Shown here: one piece after another, positions 34,374-47,511 of the stretch
Layout: every line of letters begins with the position of its first letter
Numbering within the stretch: the stretch's first letter is position 1
Source of the DNA: Paratinospora sagittata
Lineage: Eukaryota; Streptophyta; Magnoliopsida; Ranunculales; Menispermaceae
DNA: 64,000 nucleotides
Reading direction: 5' to 3'
Assembly: GCA_035771175.1 (NCBI GenBank)
Contig: CM069607.1
Span: forward strand, 17,678,001-17,742,000
Position numbers and translations under genes: made by a program
The notes under the pieces: model-generated
Told to the model about the DNA's origin: nothing
Databases searched by the model: none
What the model saw: the letters and a program-made list of their open reading frames with translations, nothing else

Positions 34374-36110
34374 CCTCCCACTGTTATTCCAAATGTTTCT
34401 ACTTGTGTCAATGCTCACCCTATGGTCACTAGAGCTAAAACAAGTGTTTTTAAGCCAAAAGCTTGGGTTGCTCACTTTGATGAAGTTGAACCTGATTTAG
34501 TTAAACAGGTTCTAGCTCATCCACTTTGGTTAACTGCAATGAAAGAAGAATTCAAAGCCTACAAGACAATAAAACCTAGTCTATTGTTTATGTTCCCTCT
34601 GATAGGAAAGTAATTGGATGCAAATAGGCTTTTAAACTCAAAAGAAAACCAGATGGCTCCATTCTTAAATACAAAGCTAGGCTAGTTGCTAAATGATTTC
34701 ATCAAATTCATGGTTTTGATTTCTATGAGACCTTTAGCCCAGTTGTTAAACTAGCTACCATTTGAGTTATATGGTCCAACCACCTGGTTTTGAGGTTCAA
34801 GGCAGCAATCCCTTAGTCTGTAAACTTCACAAAGCTCTTTATGGGCTTAAACAAGCTCCTAGAGCTTGGTTTGCCAAGTTTAATTCGATTCTTCAGCAGC
34901 TAGGCTTCAACTCATGCAAGACAGATAATTTTTTGTTCTGCATATTTTAGTCTTCTCATACTCTGTATGTGGTGTATATGTTGATGATATTATCGTAACT
35001 GGAGACAATTCAGCTGAAATTGATAAGTTTGTGTCTTAGTTACACAGATTCTTTGGTCTTGAAGACCTTGGTGTTTGCACTATTTTTTAGGAATTAAGGT
35101 TCATCCTACCTCTAATGGACTTCATCTATCTCAATCCAAATATATTTAGGATTTATTGAAGAAAGTCAATATGGAAGCTGCCAAACCTTGTCCCTTTCCT
35201 ATGGTTACTAGTACTGGCTCCTCCTTATCTGCTTATAGAGGTGATCCTATTGTTAATGCTGTTGAATACAAATCAGTAGTTGGGGCCTTGCAATATGCAA
35301 CCATTACAAGACCAGACTTATTCAATGTTGTCAATAGAGTCCGTCAATATATGCAGACTCCCTTAACTGATCATTGGCGTGTTGTCAAGATGATTTTGAG
35401 ATACTTGAAGGGTACAACTCATTTTGGTCTTCATTTCACTAGATCTATTTTTTCTTCTGGTCTTACAATATGCAACCATTACAAGACCAGACTTATTCTA
35501 TGTTGTCAATAGAGTCCGTCAATATATACAGACTCCCTTAACTGATCATTGGCGTGTTGTCAAGATGATTTTGAGATACTTGAAGGGTACAACTCATTTT
35601 GGTCTTCATTTCACTAGATCTATTTTTTCTTCTGGTCTACATCTTACTAGGTTTTCAGATGCTGATTGAGCATCAAATCCTGAAGACAGAAAATCGACTA
35701 CTGGCACTTGTGTTTTTCTTGGACCTAACCTTATTTCTTGGACAACAAAGAAACAACATACAATATCTCGTTCCTCAACTGAGGCTGAATACCGCAGCCT
35801 GGCTTCCCTTGTAGCTAGCATTACATGGTTGCAATCTTTTTTACATGAACTGAGTGTGCTTCTCTTCTTACTGTGTGGTGTGATAACCAAAGTACAATTG
35901 CAATGGCACACAATCCTATTTTACAAGCTTGCACTAAACATGTAGAACTTGTTTTATGCTTTGTTCGTGACAAGGTAGCTCAACACCAGCTCATTCTCAA
36001 TCATGTTCCAACCGTTGATCAAGTTGCAGATGTATTCACTAAGGCATTATCCACTCCTAGATTTCAGCTACTTCGTTCCAAGCTTACTGTCATGGCATCC
36101 CCACTAAGCT
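34374..36110 (+). pseudogene. Copia reverse transcriptase and RNase H
   Basis: Starts HPLWLTAMKEEF; GCK and AFKLKRKPDGS follow in another frame with stops. After VVKLATI the sequence jumps to VQPPGFEVQGSN, so the block of about 45-50 residues with the first catalytic Asp (the LDVNNAFL region of the family) is deleted. KLHKALYGLKQAPRAWF and YVDDIIVTG (near 34976) remain. RNase H reads FSDAD, stop at the Trp position, [37 protein letters not shown] and ADVFTKAL. A 175 bp tandem duplication lies in the connection (35287-35636). Confidence 0.85.
35287..35636 (+). repeat. 175 bp tandem duplication in Copia pol
   Basis: Bases 35287-35461 are repeated at 35462-35636 with only a few differences, so the duplication is much younger than the LTR divergence. 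It repeats a reading segment with TRPDLF and LRYLKGTTHFGLH. Confidence 0.95.
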
Positions 36111-36120
36111 TAAGGGAGGA
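36111..36120 (+). promoter_or_regulatory. Copia polypurine tract
   Basis: TAAGGGAGGA directly before the 3' LTR; it would prime plus-strand synthesis. Confidence 0.8.
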
Positions 36121-36456
36121 TGTTAGAGATACTACTATCTCAGTTGACAATGAAGAAGAAGCTGATGAAATATGATGAAAGACTACTTTGTAATTTCAGT
36201 GTTGTTAACTGTCAGCAAGTAGTTAGAGGTTGTTAGAATTGTTAGGCAACTGTCTATGTTTCTAGAAACTTCTTTATGTATCTATAAATAGATCATATTC
36301 TCTGTAATGTTAATTCATTCAATTCAATTGATATTTTCAAAAAGAAAGAAACATATTTTCTATTTGTCTCTTAGTTTTCTATCTCTTTCTCTGTTTTCTC
36401 TTTTGTTCTTCCTTTCTCTATTTTTTGTTTGTATGTTCTTGTTTCAATCTCTAATA
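36121..36456 (+). repeat. Copia 3' LTR (336 bp)
   Basis: Same length and ends as the 5' LTR (TGTTAGAGAT ... ATCTCTAATA), followed by gagac. Differences from the 5' LTR are mostly single-base changes. Confidence 0.9.
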
Positions 36457-36667
36457 GAGACAAAGGGTATTTAGGTTTGATTCATGGTTCCTCTAATACA
36501 TCACTTGAGATTTATGTGTTTTCACACACCCAAGATCATCCATAGTTCATTGGCTTCCACTTAATCATCATACTTCAAGGGTTTTGTCTTCCAAAATCCC
36601 TTTGAAGATGGCCAAGAACACAAACCCGAAATTAACTTTAACAACAACCAATATTCATCACATTCAT
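36457..36667 (-). mobile_element. Tekay-1 LTR, segment 3
   Basis: Continues from 29481 through the duplicated gagac. It matches Tekay-2 near 49950-50150 (caaagggtattt, gggttttgtc, tgtgttttcacacacccaag). It ends at ttcat (36663-36667), the target duplication of the next solo LTR. Confidence 0.8.
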
Positions 36668-39550
36668 TGTAGCACCCGTGCCTTTAGGTGACGTCATTTT
36701 GACCCATAGTGTACTCCCAGAGTACCCGTATACGTATTCGTATACGTGTGTGTATATGTATTTTGAAGGTCGAAGCACGTAAGCTCGAGTGTCTTTGCAT
36801 GATTTTAGGTCATAAAGAGTGCGCATGAAGTTTCGGGACAATCGGAGACCCGTTCGACGTCAAAACATGTCGAGAACGGTGTTTTGGATCCAATGGAGCT
36901 CGATCCATGGAGGAAGAAATTTCTGTCACAAATTACATCAATGGTTTGATCTCCTAGATACGTGGTCCGATTGAGCTGAGAGTTTTTCAGCTCATTCTTA
37001 TATGATATATCTTCATTATGAACGGTGAAGATCTTGATCGGAGTTACCTACTATGAGTTATAGGACTCCAAACATTGTTTCATGGATTTTTGGATTTTCT
37101 TACGCAGCTTTGATCAAACAGTTAGATCTCGCAATCCTACCATTGGATTGCGTTGAAAGTTTTCCATAATGTTGTTAACTGACCCATTCAACTTTAGAAC
37201 GGTTACGATGTTAAATTGGTGGGTATTTTTCAATAAATTGACTATCTAAGTGCAAGTATTGTAACAAGAAAACTGATTTTTTGATAGTTTTTGGAAACTT
37301 TTAGTTGTGGGCCCAAACTTGTCTTTTTAAGCAACCAAAACGTAATTTTAGGCTCATTTGCTCATTTCTCAGCCAGAAAAGAGAGAAAGGAGCTGGAGAG
37401 GAAAAAAGGAGAGGAAAATTAGGGTTGGTGGTTTCTTGCTCAAGAACACCTAAGGTTTGCATTTTTCCTCCATTTCTTCCTTGAATCTCTCTATTAGTTG
37501 CATGATAACTTTATTTTGAGCATTAGGGTTTCATTTTGATGCATGCATTGTGATGAACCTTGGATGGGTGGAAGACCAAAGAGTCTTGCATGTCACATAT
37601 GTGTGATTAAAGAGTGTTAGGAGTACACAAATGGTGAAACCCCCAATTTCTAGCAAGAAATTGGAAGGGTTAGTTCAAATGACCTATACTTAGTTTATGA
37701 CCTTAGACCTTTTCAAAATCTTTGCATGTCAACTATGTTGACCTAGTGGCCATTGTGCATGATTCAATGTTGCAAGATCAGTAAAATTCATGGTTGAACA
37801 TGGTGGCCTAGTGTAAAATTGGCAATATGGCCTACGTATGAAAATTTCCATATTTGAGGCTTTTGATGCTCTTGATATAAAATCTTGAAAATTATGCAAT
37901 GTAGGTCTAATTGGACATGATTAGGGTTGTTTGATGATTGAATTCGGTGGGTTCTCATAATGGACACCCTAAGGTTGACCAATTTTGATCTAGGCTAAGT
38001 ATTTGGCATTTTTCATGTACTTTCGAAATTTTGCATGTAATTTGGGGATTTTGCCCAAATTGGGAACCCAAAGCAAGTCAATTTAAGAAATTGACTTGGG
38101 GATTGTTTAATTGGACCCAAATTGAGTAGAATCATGGGTTTAACATGTTAGAACCTATGTTAAATTGATATGACGTAGTTCATTTTGACCTTATGTTTTA
38201 TATTGGCCTAATTGGGGGTTTTGACCAAGACTTAGTCAATTGATGAAATTGATTTGATGTATAGTCTAATTGACCCTAATTATAATTGAATTTCATGTAT
38301 ATTAGTGGTTGGATCATGGGATCATCCTATTACATTCAATTTAGGTCAAACTTAGTTTAATTGAGTCTAAATGATCAAGTTGGGCAATATGGAAATTGGC
38401 TCAAGGGCTAATCAATTTAGAATCTAATTGACTTTAGATTGGGTTTGAACATGGGGTTTTGACACACTTTATGATTGATTTTCAGTTGTGTGCACCATGT
38501 TATTTCCAGGTCTTGTGATTGATCTTGAACCCATTTAGTCAATTGGAGAGTTTTGGCGATTGGATTGGCTAGACTTAGCCAATCAAGAGTGAGTGTTCTT
38601 TTACTTTTGGATTATTTATATGTGGCATTGTAGTATAGAAATGTTTTAAATGCTTATGTATGATGGTATGAATGTTTTAATATTCCATGAAATACATTTG
38701 AGCATAATTCATTGGGATGACAATTTGGGTTGAGGCTCCTAGTTGGAATTTTCTCTTTTGGGAAATTCTCGTAAGTCTAGCGACGATCCCAGTTGTGTAC
38801 TTGGCAGAGGGTTTTATGGCTTGTGTATGGGTAGGTTAGTTTAGGCTAATCTTACGTACTGCACAACCCCAGAAATCCTATTAGGATATGAGTATTGTGT
38901 GAGTGTTCAGGTACTGTGTGTAGCGCACCAACCTTGAACCCCCCGTACTCAGGAGGTGTTAGGATTGAATGAGCATGAGTACAAATGTTATGCATCGTCT
39001 TCTGTATGACTTGATCCATTATGTTAGCATGTATGTAATCTATTTCATCATCATGATATTTCACTTGTTTTATGATCTTACCATGTTTTATAAATGCACG
39101 TATATGCCACTTGTAAATAACATTCACTGAGCTGGTTGTAGCTCACATCTCACCATCTTCTCTCAGGATTTGATAGAAAAGGAAAAGGGAAGGCTTGACT
39201 GCGGAGTGTCCCTTGTTTTTGTTTCATGTAGGTGTTGTACATTTAGTTTTGTATTTTGATAATTATGTACATGATAACACCTAGTAATTGTATATTTAAC
39301 ACATAGTTGGGATGTGTTGGGTTTTGTATCATTTTGAAGACTCTGGAATTTTATATTTGTAAAAATTTGGAGAAGTAATATTTTATTTCATTATGATCAT
39401 GTTAGTTGGTTGTTAAGGATGTACTTTTATTTCTTTTTGGAGATTCGTATATGTATTCGAGAGCTGATGGGACGTCGGGTGTACCGACGGAGGATATACT
39501 CGAAGGTTCTCGTGCCGGTCATGACGTCATGTAGAGTGTGGGTCGTGACA
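36668..39550 (+). mobile_element. Solo LTR, chromovirus type (2883 bp)
   Basis: Starts TGTAGCACCCG and ends GGGTCGTGACA, with perfect ttcat on both sides (36663-36667 and 39551-39555). Same family as 10979-13548: both open with a gtgacgtcattttgac stretch and have caggaggtgt and ggccggtcatgacgtca-type motifs near the end. No coding content. Confidence 0.9.
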
Positions 39551-40326
39551 TTCATGTTCTTCTAACATTAATAATCTAATAAAGTTAAATCCCCAAATAA
39601 AAGCATGAGAAATAACACATATGTCAATATTAAGTCAAAACTCAATGGGTTTCTTGGAGAACAAGTTACCTTCCAAAAATCACCAAACTCATCATTAATC
39701 TTCCTATTTTTGCTCAAAACCATGTTTCGAAACATCAATAAACCATTAAAAACACCATTGGAACTCTAAGAAACCCATTTAGATTCAAAAACTCCACATA
39801 GCATGGTGACTTCGTCAACAAGAAACCCAAAATCCAAAAAGAAATTATCAACAAAATTTAGAGATTATACCTTCAATCTCCTAGATTTGGTGTTTGCAAG
39901 CCCTTAATCACCCATTGGAACCATTTTGGATCACCCTTAGGATCTCCCATAAGAACCCCAACTCGTCCCTTAAACCTTCTCTCTTTTGCCAAAAGTTGAA
40001 AAGTTCAAAATGAGAGAAAAATCTGGGCATTTATAGACAAAAACACCATAGAATGCGTTCTTCAACTGTTGGAACACGTTCAGGGGAGGAACGCACTTCA
40101 GTGGTTTTTCTTTATTTTTGGTTCAATTTCTTCTCGATTTTGTCTATTTTCACTGTTTTCGAGTCTTAGTACTTCATGAATGGTGTTTGGCACTAAAGTT
40201 TGATTTTCTAAGGTTCTAAACACCTCATTTAAAGGTTCATTTGAATCCTTAAATCCATGTTTTTTTTTCCAAAGAATTAGAGTCTTTAGGGTCATTTTTA
40301 CTAAGTTACATGATAAGGGTTTCACA
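39551..40326 (-). mobile_element. Tekay-1 LTR, segment 4 (inner end)
   Basis: Runs to tttcaca at 40326, so on the minus strand the LTR starts TGTGAAACCC. It contains gaatgcgttctt, gaacacgttc and gaacgcactt (40050-40100), the counterpart of the palindrome cluster in the Tekay-2 LTR at 50641. Followed directly by the polypurine tract complement (40327-40340). Confidence 0.8.
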
Positions 40327-41532
40327 ACCTACCCCACTTAAGGAAATTTCGTCCTCGAAATTAAAATAAGTTTGGGACTTACTTGGCTTAAATAGATCAT
40401 GAAAGTGCTCTTGCATATAATGCTTCCACTCCCACGTGATCTACTCGTCTCCCTTCGCCACCCATTTAACATTCAGAAGTGGAATCTCCTTGGTCCTGAG
40501 CTGTTGTTATTCCTATCCATGATCTCCACCGACTTTTTCTCATAAGTAGTCACGTCATCAACCTTTAACCCATTTTAGTCAATGATATGACTCTGATTTG
40601 GATAGTATTTCCAAAGCATCAACATATGGAAAACATTATGAACTACAACAAGCAGTGGTCGCAAGGCGAGCCAGTAGGGCAACAGTCTGACACTCTCAAG
40701 TATCTCGAACAACCCAACATAGCGGGGTGCAAGCTTTTCCTTCACTCCAAACCGCAGATGTCCCTTGCGAGGCGAGACCTTCAAGTACACACGATCTCCT
40801 ACAGTAAACTATAGGGCTTTGTGTCGTCAATTTGCATAGCCCTTTTGTTTATCCTGAGCTATCTTCATTCTATGCCTAATCTGTTTAATTCGGTTTGTGT
40901 GGTCCAACACAACATTTGGCCTCATGATGAACGCCTCACCGATCTCCGCCCATCAAGCTGGAGATCTGCAAGGTGTACCATACAATGCCTCAAATGGTCC
41001 CATCCCAATGCTACTTTGTAAGCTGTTATTGTATGCAGACTCACACAACGAAATGTACGTCTCCCACTGACCCCTGAAATCGAGCACACAAGCCTTGAGC
41101 ATGTCCTCCAAAACCTGAATCAATCTCTTTGTCTGGCCATTGGTCTGGGGATGGAATGCGATACTGAGTTGAAGCTGGGTGTTAAGCATTGTTTATAGAC
41201 TCAACCAGAATCTGGATGTGAATTTGGGATGCCGATTTGACACTATAGACACAGGTACACCGTGCAACCTCACGATCTCATCAATGTACCTCTTACTCAA
41301 CTTTTCCATTGGGTTCTACATGGAGATAGGCAAAAAGTGAGCAGACTTGGTCAACCGCTCGACTATCACCCATATAACATCGTGTTTCTTATGAGATCTG
41401 GGCAACCCTACCACAAAATTCATAGCAATGAGTTCCCACTTCTACTGGGGAATCGACAGTGGTTGTAGTAATCCTCTAGGCTTTTGGTGCTCAGCTTTGA
41501 CTTACTGGCACACTTCACATTTCCAAAAAGCT
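40327..41532 (-). pseudogene. Tekay-1 integrase C-terminus and chromodomain remnant
   Basis: Minus strand, from high to low: [71 protein letters not shown], then KEKLAPRYVGLFEILE and VHNVFHMLMLWKY, a weak chromodomain-like end (WEWKHYMQEHFHDLF), and FEDEIS before the LTR. All three catalytic positions are changed from the family pattern: Asp to Glu, Asp to His and Glu to Lys. Many stops and frame changes occur. The chromodomain places the element in the chromoviruses. Confidence 0.8.
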
Positions 41533-43058
41533 TGGATTTGACATATAAAAAGGAAAGTGGAGAAACCTTAAAGGAAGCCCCATTCTCATTTTTTTTCCTT
41601 GTTCTCTCGTAGAGCTTAGTTAGGTTTAGCTTAATTTTTTTATTTATTTTTTATTTTGGGGAAGAACTTGGAAAGCAGCGGATTGCTCTCGGCAGGCTGA
41701 ATTGAAAATCAAGTTAAAGGAAGCCAAGAGCTAACGTGGTGGCTGGTTTTATAATAAAGAAAACAAGAACTGAAGATTAGAGATTGGCAAACTGTTTCTA
41801 GAAAGAAAGAAAAAAGAGTATTGAATGGAGAAAAATTGAAGAATCAAGATCAAACAAGCTTGAGGTGGCAATTGTTGATCGGTTGCATTGGAGAATGGAG
41901 GTGAAGGTCTGAATTTAGTTGAGCTGAAACGTGTGGCTGATTTGAAGACATTATTAAAATGGGCATGAGTTGAAACAAATGGCTAGGTGGGCTTAAATGA
42001 AAAACCCAAGTGGCGGACAAGAAGGGGAGGTCATGAGTTGCACAAGAACTTAATTTTAGTTGTTGAAATTGTCTTGTTAATGGGTGACTTCGCTAGTTGC
42101 AGCTAGGTGCTATTTTGGGCGGTGCTGAAATTGTTGTAGCTGAAACAAGATGTAGATGGTGGTGCTATTTAGACGTCAGGATCGTGAGCTATCATGGTGC
42201 ATGGGCTGATTTCGGCGCAATTGAGCATCTCTTTACTCTTGTCTTGATTTCAAATTTTGCAATTTGAATATTAAAAATGTTAATTACATTGGTGTGCTTC
42301 GTTTCATCTTCAATTATGAGTTAAATTTCGTAAACTACAGCATGGCTGAGCTTAATTAATGACCATGAATTTTCAATTGATATGATTGTATGATTAGTGT
42401 TGTTTTGATTAATTGAGTATGCATTTTAATGCTTAATGCTTTTGAGTGTTTGGCCAACACTCAATTGATATTAAATTAATGTGTTAAGGATAGAGAGGTG
42501 ACGCACACTAAGTGTTTGATGAAATACAAATCATAAATTGCATGTAGGATAGAGTTATATACCTCTATGATCTATATGGTCTAAATAGAACTGCCATAGA
42601 ACTTAATGACTTGCTTGGTGTTACAACTTCCATCGAGAGATAGTGAGCTGACATTTAAGAAGACTTTTGATGTTACTTAGAGAGATAACATTAATTGGAA
42701 TAGGGCATTCGACCTTCAATAACAACAACCAAATCATTTATAATTAAATTGGAATTTTAGGCATATTAATTAGGTGAAATCATTGCCCTAGTGTCTTTAG
42801 CTCCATCTATTTCAATCAAAAATCATGTTCTTGTTTTCTAATCTTTTCGCCGCATTTACCGCATTAATTTTGAAATTTCATTTTCTTAGATTTAATTTTG
42901 TTAAATAGCCTCATTTTTAATTTTTCTAATATAATTAGATTTAACCAATTTCAATAATTAGTACTAATCCTTGTGGGATGATACTCTATTTCATCACTTT
43001 ATTACTTGTGTGACCTGTTCATTTACAAGATTTTTATTTGTAAAATCAAATACGCAAC
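41533..43058 (+). mobile_element. Solo LTR of Athila-related gypsy type (about 1.5 kb)
   Basis: Interrupts Tekay-1 pol: the left host ends aagct and the right host resumes aagtt, a 5 bp duplication with one change, aligned by the intact Tekay-2 copy (54745-54790). It starts TGGATTTGAC; the right end is either ACGCAAC or ACGCAACA. The reverse complement shows gtcacacaagtaat and gagtatcatcccacaagg, like the LTR at 14379. Noncoding; the inside is AT-rich. Confidence 0.7.
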
Positions 43059-43369
43059 AAGTTTGCAATGTGCTTCTTCATTCTCGGCCACTAGAACATC
43101 TTCTTTACATCATGATACATTTTGGTAGCCATCGGGTGTGCGGTATATCTAGTCCTATGAGCCTTCTGGAGCAACTCTCTCCTTAATGCCCAATTGTCAA
43201 GTACCCAGAGTCTGTCCCGAAATCTCAGTGCACCATTTGGAGACATCCTCCAATCTAGGTAGTCAACGCGTGTCGTCCACTCCTTTTACTCATCATAACT
43301 TTTATCTTGTTTGTGCTAATCAATTACTTTCTATATGTGGGCTGGTTGGGTTCTTATCTCTACAGTAAT
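43059..43369 (-). pseudogene. Tekay-1 integrase zinc domain
   Basis: The minus strand reads LRRELLQKAHRTRYTAHPMATKMYHD then WPRMKKHIA, the H2C2 region before the integrase core, and upstream VDYLDWRMSPNGALRFRDRLWV. Cut at 43369 by the 3' LTR of Tekay-2. Confidence 0.8.
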
Positions 43370-44171
43370 TATGACGATCCTAGTTTTCACTCAAGAAAAC
43401 TTCAAGCCGCCCGAGCTAGTACCCTCTCCAATAGGGTATTAGTAACCCTTAGCCTTTGCTCATATCATCATTTTCACAAACATTCAACTATGAACAAGTC
43501 ACACAACGCATAGATCAACACAAGACAAAGATAATCAACCAAAGTGCGAAATTATCATGAAAAGTTAAGTATAGTAAAATTTATTACAGTTATCCATATC
43601 CAAGTATAGTTTCACAGTTTAATGACAATCAAACGTCTCCTAAACATGCTCCAGACGCCCCTCGCTTCATCTAGTACTCGCCAACAGGAAATGATGGAGC
43701 CAACCTCAAGAAAGATAGATAGATCAGTATGCAATAATTTTGCCCTTGTCTAGGGCACTACAGGATCTTGAAAATAAAGAAGTAGAGTGAGCCTATAGCC
43801 TAGTAAGATGATCTCGCATATCCACCATCACATACTCACAAATAGGTTGAAAACCATGTAAACATCAACCATCTCAGAGGTTATGAGTACTACTATTACA
43901 AATTACAAATATCCATATTTGTACAACGTACACATTTTCATCAAAATCCATAGTTCAAAATCAAATTACACACCGGTCATATAACACAGGTACATCCTAG
44001 ATACTTCGAACCTTTGAAGAATCAAACCTATGGTTTTATGACCACAACTGGGCTCCTATTCCAATGGTTGGTTGCTAGTATAATTCCTCTAGATGTATAG
44101 CTAATGACATCCCTACCGTGAAGTTATGTTTACCAATTAGAATACCCCAAACGTCCCGGTGATGACGTTTC
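43370..44171 (-). mobile_element. Tekay-2 chromovirus 3' LTR, segment 1
   Basis: Starts near 43370 (tatgacgatcc) inside Tekay-1 pol; a gtaat target is likely at 43365-43369. It matches the Tekay-1 LTR outer end at 7999. It stops at gtttc (44167-44171), the target duplication of LTR copy D. Confidence 0.7.
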
Positions 44172-44214
44172 TATTAATGTAACTACTCTCTCCCAGTTTT
44201 GTTTTGATGATTAC

Positions 44215-46938
44215 TGTCACGACCGACTATCTGTGACGTTATGACCGGCATGGAACCCCGTGTACATCCTCTCTTGACATACACAACGTCCCGATAAGCC
44301 TTCTAACACATACCATAATCTCCAAATACACAATAATAAACACATGGACATAATATAAGATCATTATATAAAACATATCCAAAATGACAACCATAAAAAT
44401 TTTCTCCAAATCCACAATCTTCAAAAGTACAAAATATACTTAACCATAAGTATAAACTCATCTAAATGTTAAGTATAATCATTAAGTATTACATAGTACA
44501 ATTTATCAAAATAAATTGCAAAAAAGTACTAAACACCTACGTCACCGATAGTACGGGAACGCTTCATAGCTTAGCTTTCCCTTTCTCCTTCTTATCAGAT
44601 CCTGAAAAGATAAGGATGAGGGGTGAGCTACAACAAGCTCAGTGAATGTTCTATACAAGTGGCAACATATATATGCATTTAAATAAAACATTGCAAGAAT
44701 CATTAAAACCATTTAAATAATCATGGGTGTAAGCAATATTACATTCATGCAAATATAATGTATCATGTCATAAACAAGACAATGCATACCATTTTATAAA
44801 CATGCATATGCAACCTAACACCCTGAGTAAAAATCAATACAAGGGCCATGTGTGCGCAAAACCCATGCCCAATCGTCTTTTTACCCGTATCTATCAGAAT
44901 TCTTATGGATTGTATGAACCATAGGATTCGCCCACCAAGACAAGTACCATGTCTAGGCGAATCCTAACATAAACAACCCATAGAAATCCTTTGTAAGGTC
45001 CACAATTGAGGATTCCTGGTCGGCCCAATGGGATTCCATAAGAATCCCAAGCCTAGGGAATGCAACATAACTCAACTATTTTTCCCAACTGACTATGCTC
45101 AAATGTAGTTCATGAATTCAATAAACCATGCATACTACATTGTTCAAGCATTTAAAACATTTTTATACTACAATGCCACATATAGAATTTACAAGTAAAG
45201 AGACACTCACAACTTGATTGGCTAGACCTAGCCAATCCAATTTTCAATTCCAAGAAGCACTAGGATGCCACAATCACCCAATGCAACTCAATCCCCAATT
45301 GGCTTATTTGGTTAACTTAGATCATTCACAAATCCTGAAACATACATGGTTTATGCCAAAACTGAAAATCAGTTAAAGTATGCCAACTAACCATGTTTAA
45401 ACCCAAATCAAATGTCAATTGAGATTTTAAAATGGTCCTACACATGAGCCAATCTCATATTGCCCAATTTAACCATTTAATACCCAATTAACCCACATTT
45501 AGCCCAATTGAATGCAATAGGTTAATCTAACCACTATAATACATGACATTCAATCAAAAATAGGGTTAATTAGACTAATTGCAAGTCAATTTGACCAATT
45601 GACATCAATTATGTCAAATCCCCAAATTTGGGCAAATTTCCAAATCACATGCAATTTTCCAAATTACAAGGCCTAGGCCAAAATTGCACTACACCTAGGG
45701 TTTTCAACAAGCAAGATCAGTAAATTGAACCATCAATCATCCACATTTACCCATCAGATCAACATATATGACATGCAACTTGAATGAAAAACCCTAAGTC
45801 CATAACCTAGGTCTAGGTCAAATACATGGCTAAACATTAATTACACCCTAATTCAATGCATTGTTAGGATGTAACAAACTACCAAAATAAATATCCAATA
45901 ACTAATCTAACCGTTCAGATTCAAGAACATCAAGAGACAAACCTTCTGTCCAAAATTGAGCTAAATCGAATGGTAGATCAAAGAGATATGCCTCTTTTAT
46001 TAAGACAACTCCAACTGAACAGTTTCTCCTCTCTTGCTACAAATACTTGAACTCGGACGATTATATCTCCCAAATTACTCAACTAGTCAACATCGTAAGG
46101 GTTCACAGTGCAACAAGTTCAGTTGTGAACCATATGATGAAGTATCACATCCATCCAACGGTAGATTTAAGTGATCCCACAGTTTGATCTAAACTGTGCG
46201 AGAAACCAGATTTTCTAACCAGCTGTGCGTGGGAGGTTATATCTCTGAGAAGAAAACTCCAATCAAGATCTCCACCAAACAGAATGAAGAACCATAAGAA
46301 ACGAACTGGCTGAGCTTGATCTGACCACTGATCTAAGATATCAACCATCTGATCAAAACGTTGCTAAGACTTCCCTTCAAGTAACTTCCTATCTCTTTCT
46401 CTTCTCTTCTTTTATCTCAACCTTACTCTCTCAACACCGTCCCCCAAGGAAGAAAATGAGAGATTGAGACGCATGTTACACCCACATGCACCTATTTTGC
46501 CAAGAGTTGATCATGCTCCAACACCATGCCAAGTGTTTGCTCAAGGGCTCATTTGTTAGCCACATGGCATTTACCCAATCACAACTTCACATGTGAGTTG
46601 TTAACCAATCCACTAATTCCAACAATTTCATCATGTTTTTCATTTATTTAATCAATACATGTCCATTTCAAATCATGGTACAATTGGCCCCATTATACAA
46701 TTAATAACACATACATTAATATTAAGATGTCATTATTAATAAATTGTTTTAGTGATGTGTATTATTATCACTATCAATGTCATTTTCACATAAATGACAA
46801 TATTAATAATGATAATTCTCTAAAATAGCATGCAAAGACACTTGAACTAACACACGTCAAGCATCAAATATGTATACGTACGCGTATGTGGGTACTCTAC
46901 GGGTCAAAATAACGTCATCCTAAGGTACGGGTGTTACA
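44215..46938 (-). mobile_element. Solo LTR, chromovirus type (2724 bp)
   Basis: Plus-strand reading runs TGTCACGACCGAC to GGGTGTTACA; on the minus strand it opens TGTAACACCCGTACC like the family at 10979 and 36668. Flanks are attac and attct, an imperfect duplication, but the host (copy D compared with copy E, gatgattacaaac) reads through. Noncoding. Confidence 0.85.
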
Positions 46939-47511
46939 ATTCTCCCCAACATACTTGTGATAACTAATCTCTTTGACATAGTTGTTTCAATGCTAACTAG
47001 ATATATCAAATGGATTTAACTGCACTGTCAAAGCATGTGGAAGGAACAACACCTTACGAAGATTCAAGAGCTTCATGGTTGTATTTCTTATTTTAGAATC
47101 TTAGTGTTATAGAGTAACATTTACATGTTCCAACCACAACATGATTTACATCTTTTCAAAAATCATTCATATAGTTTATCATTCTCATGCATATAAATTA
47201 TTATATGATTAATCATGCATGGACACGTATTAGTTTGATAATTATGCTATCACTTAGTTATAATTGTTTATCATGCACATATTGATCTGTAATTATCATG
47301 CATTAATTTTATCAACTTTGCATGGTTTTATCGTTTCACGTCTATTGTTCCTTTTGCTTTGATCATTGGTTTAATCGATTAAATCACTCGCATTTAACTG
47401 TGTTAATTGTACCTCAATCTTGTCAAAAATATTTTTAAAATGTTAGTCTATGTTTTTGGTAATGTCCTAAACCTATTATGATAAAAATTGAGTTTCTTTC
47501 ACTTCTCAGCG

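Larger units (their letters stand above)
29482..36456 (+). mobile_element. Ty1/copia element with two 336 bp LTRs
   Basis: Full-length Copia element inserted in the Tekay-1 LTR with the perfect 5 bp duplication gagac (29477-29481 and 36457-36461). Order: LTR, tRNA-Met-type primer site, gag, protease, integrase, reverse transcriptase, RNase H, polypurine tract, LTR, which is the Copia order. A LTR of the hairpin-array family sits in integrase (31745-33643). By eye the two LTRs differ at roughly one position in ten, so the element is old. Ale/Retrofit-like lineage is possible but not certain. Confidence 0.92.
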
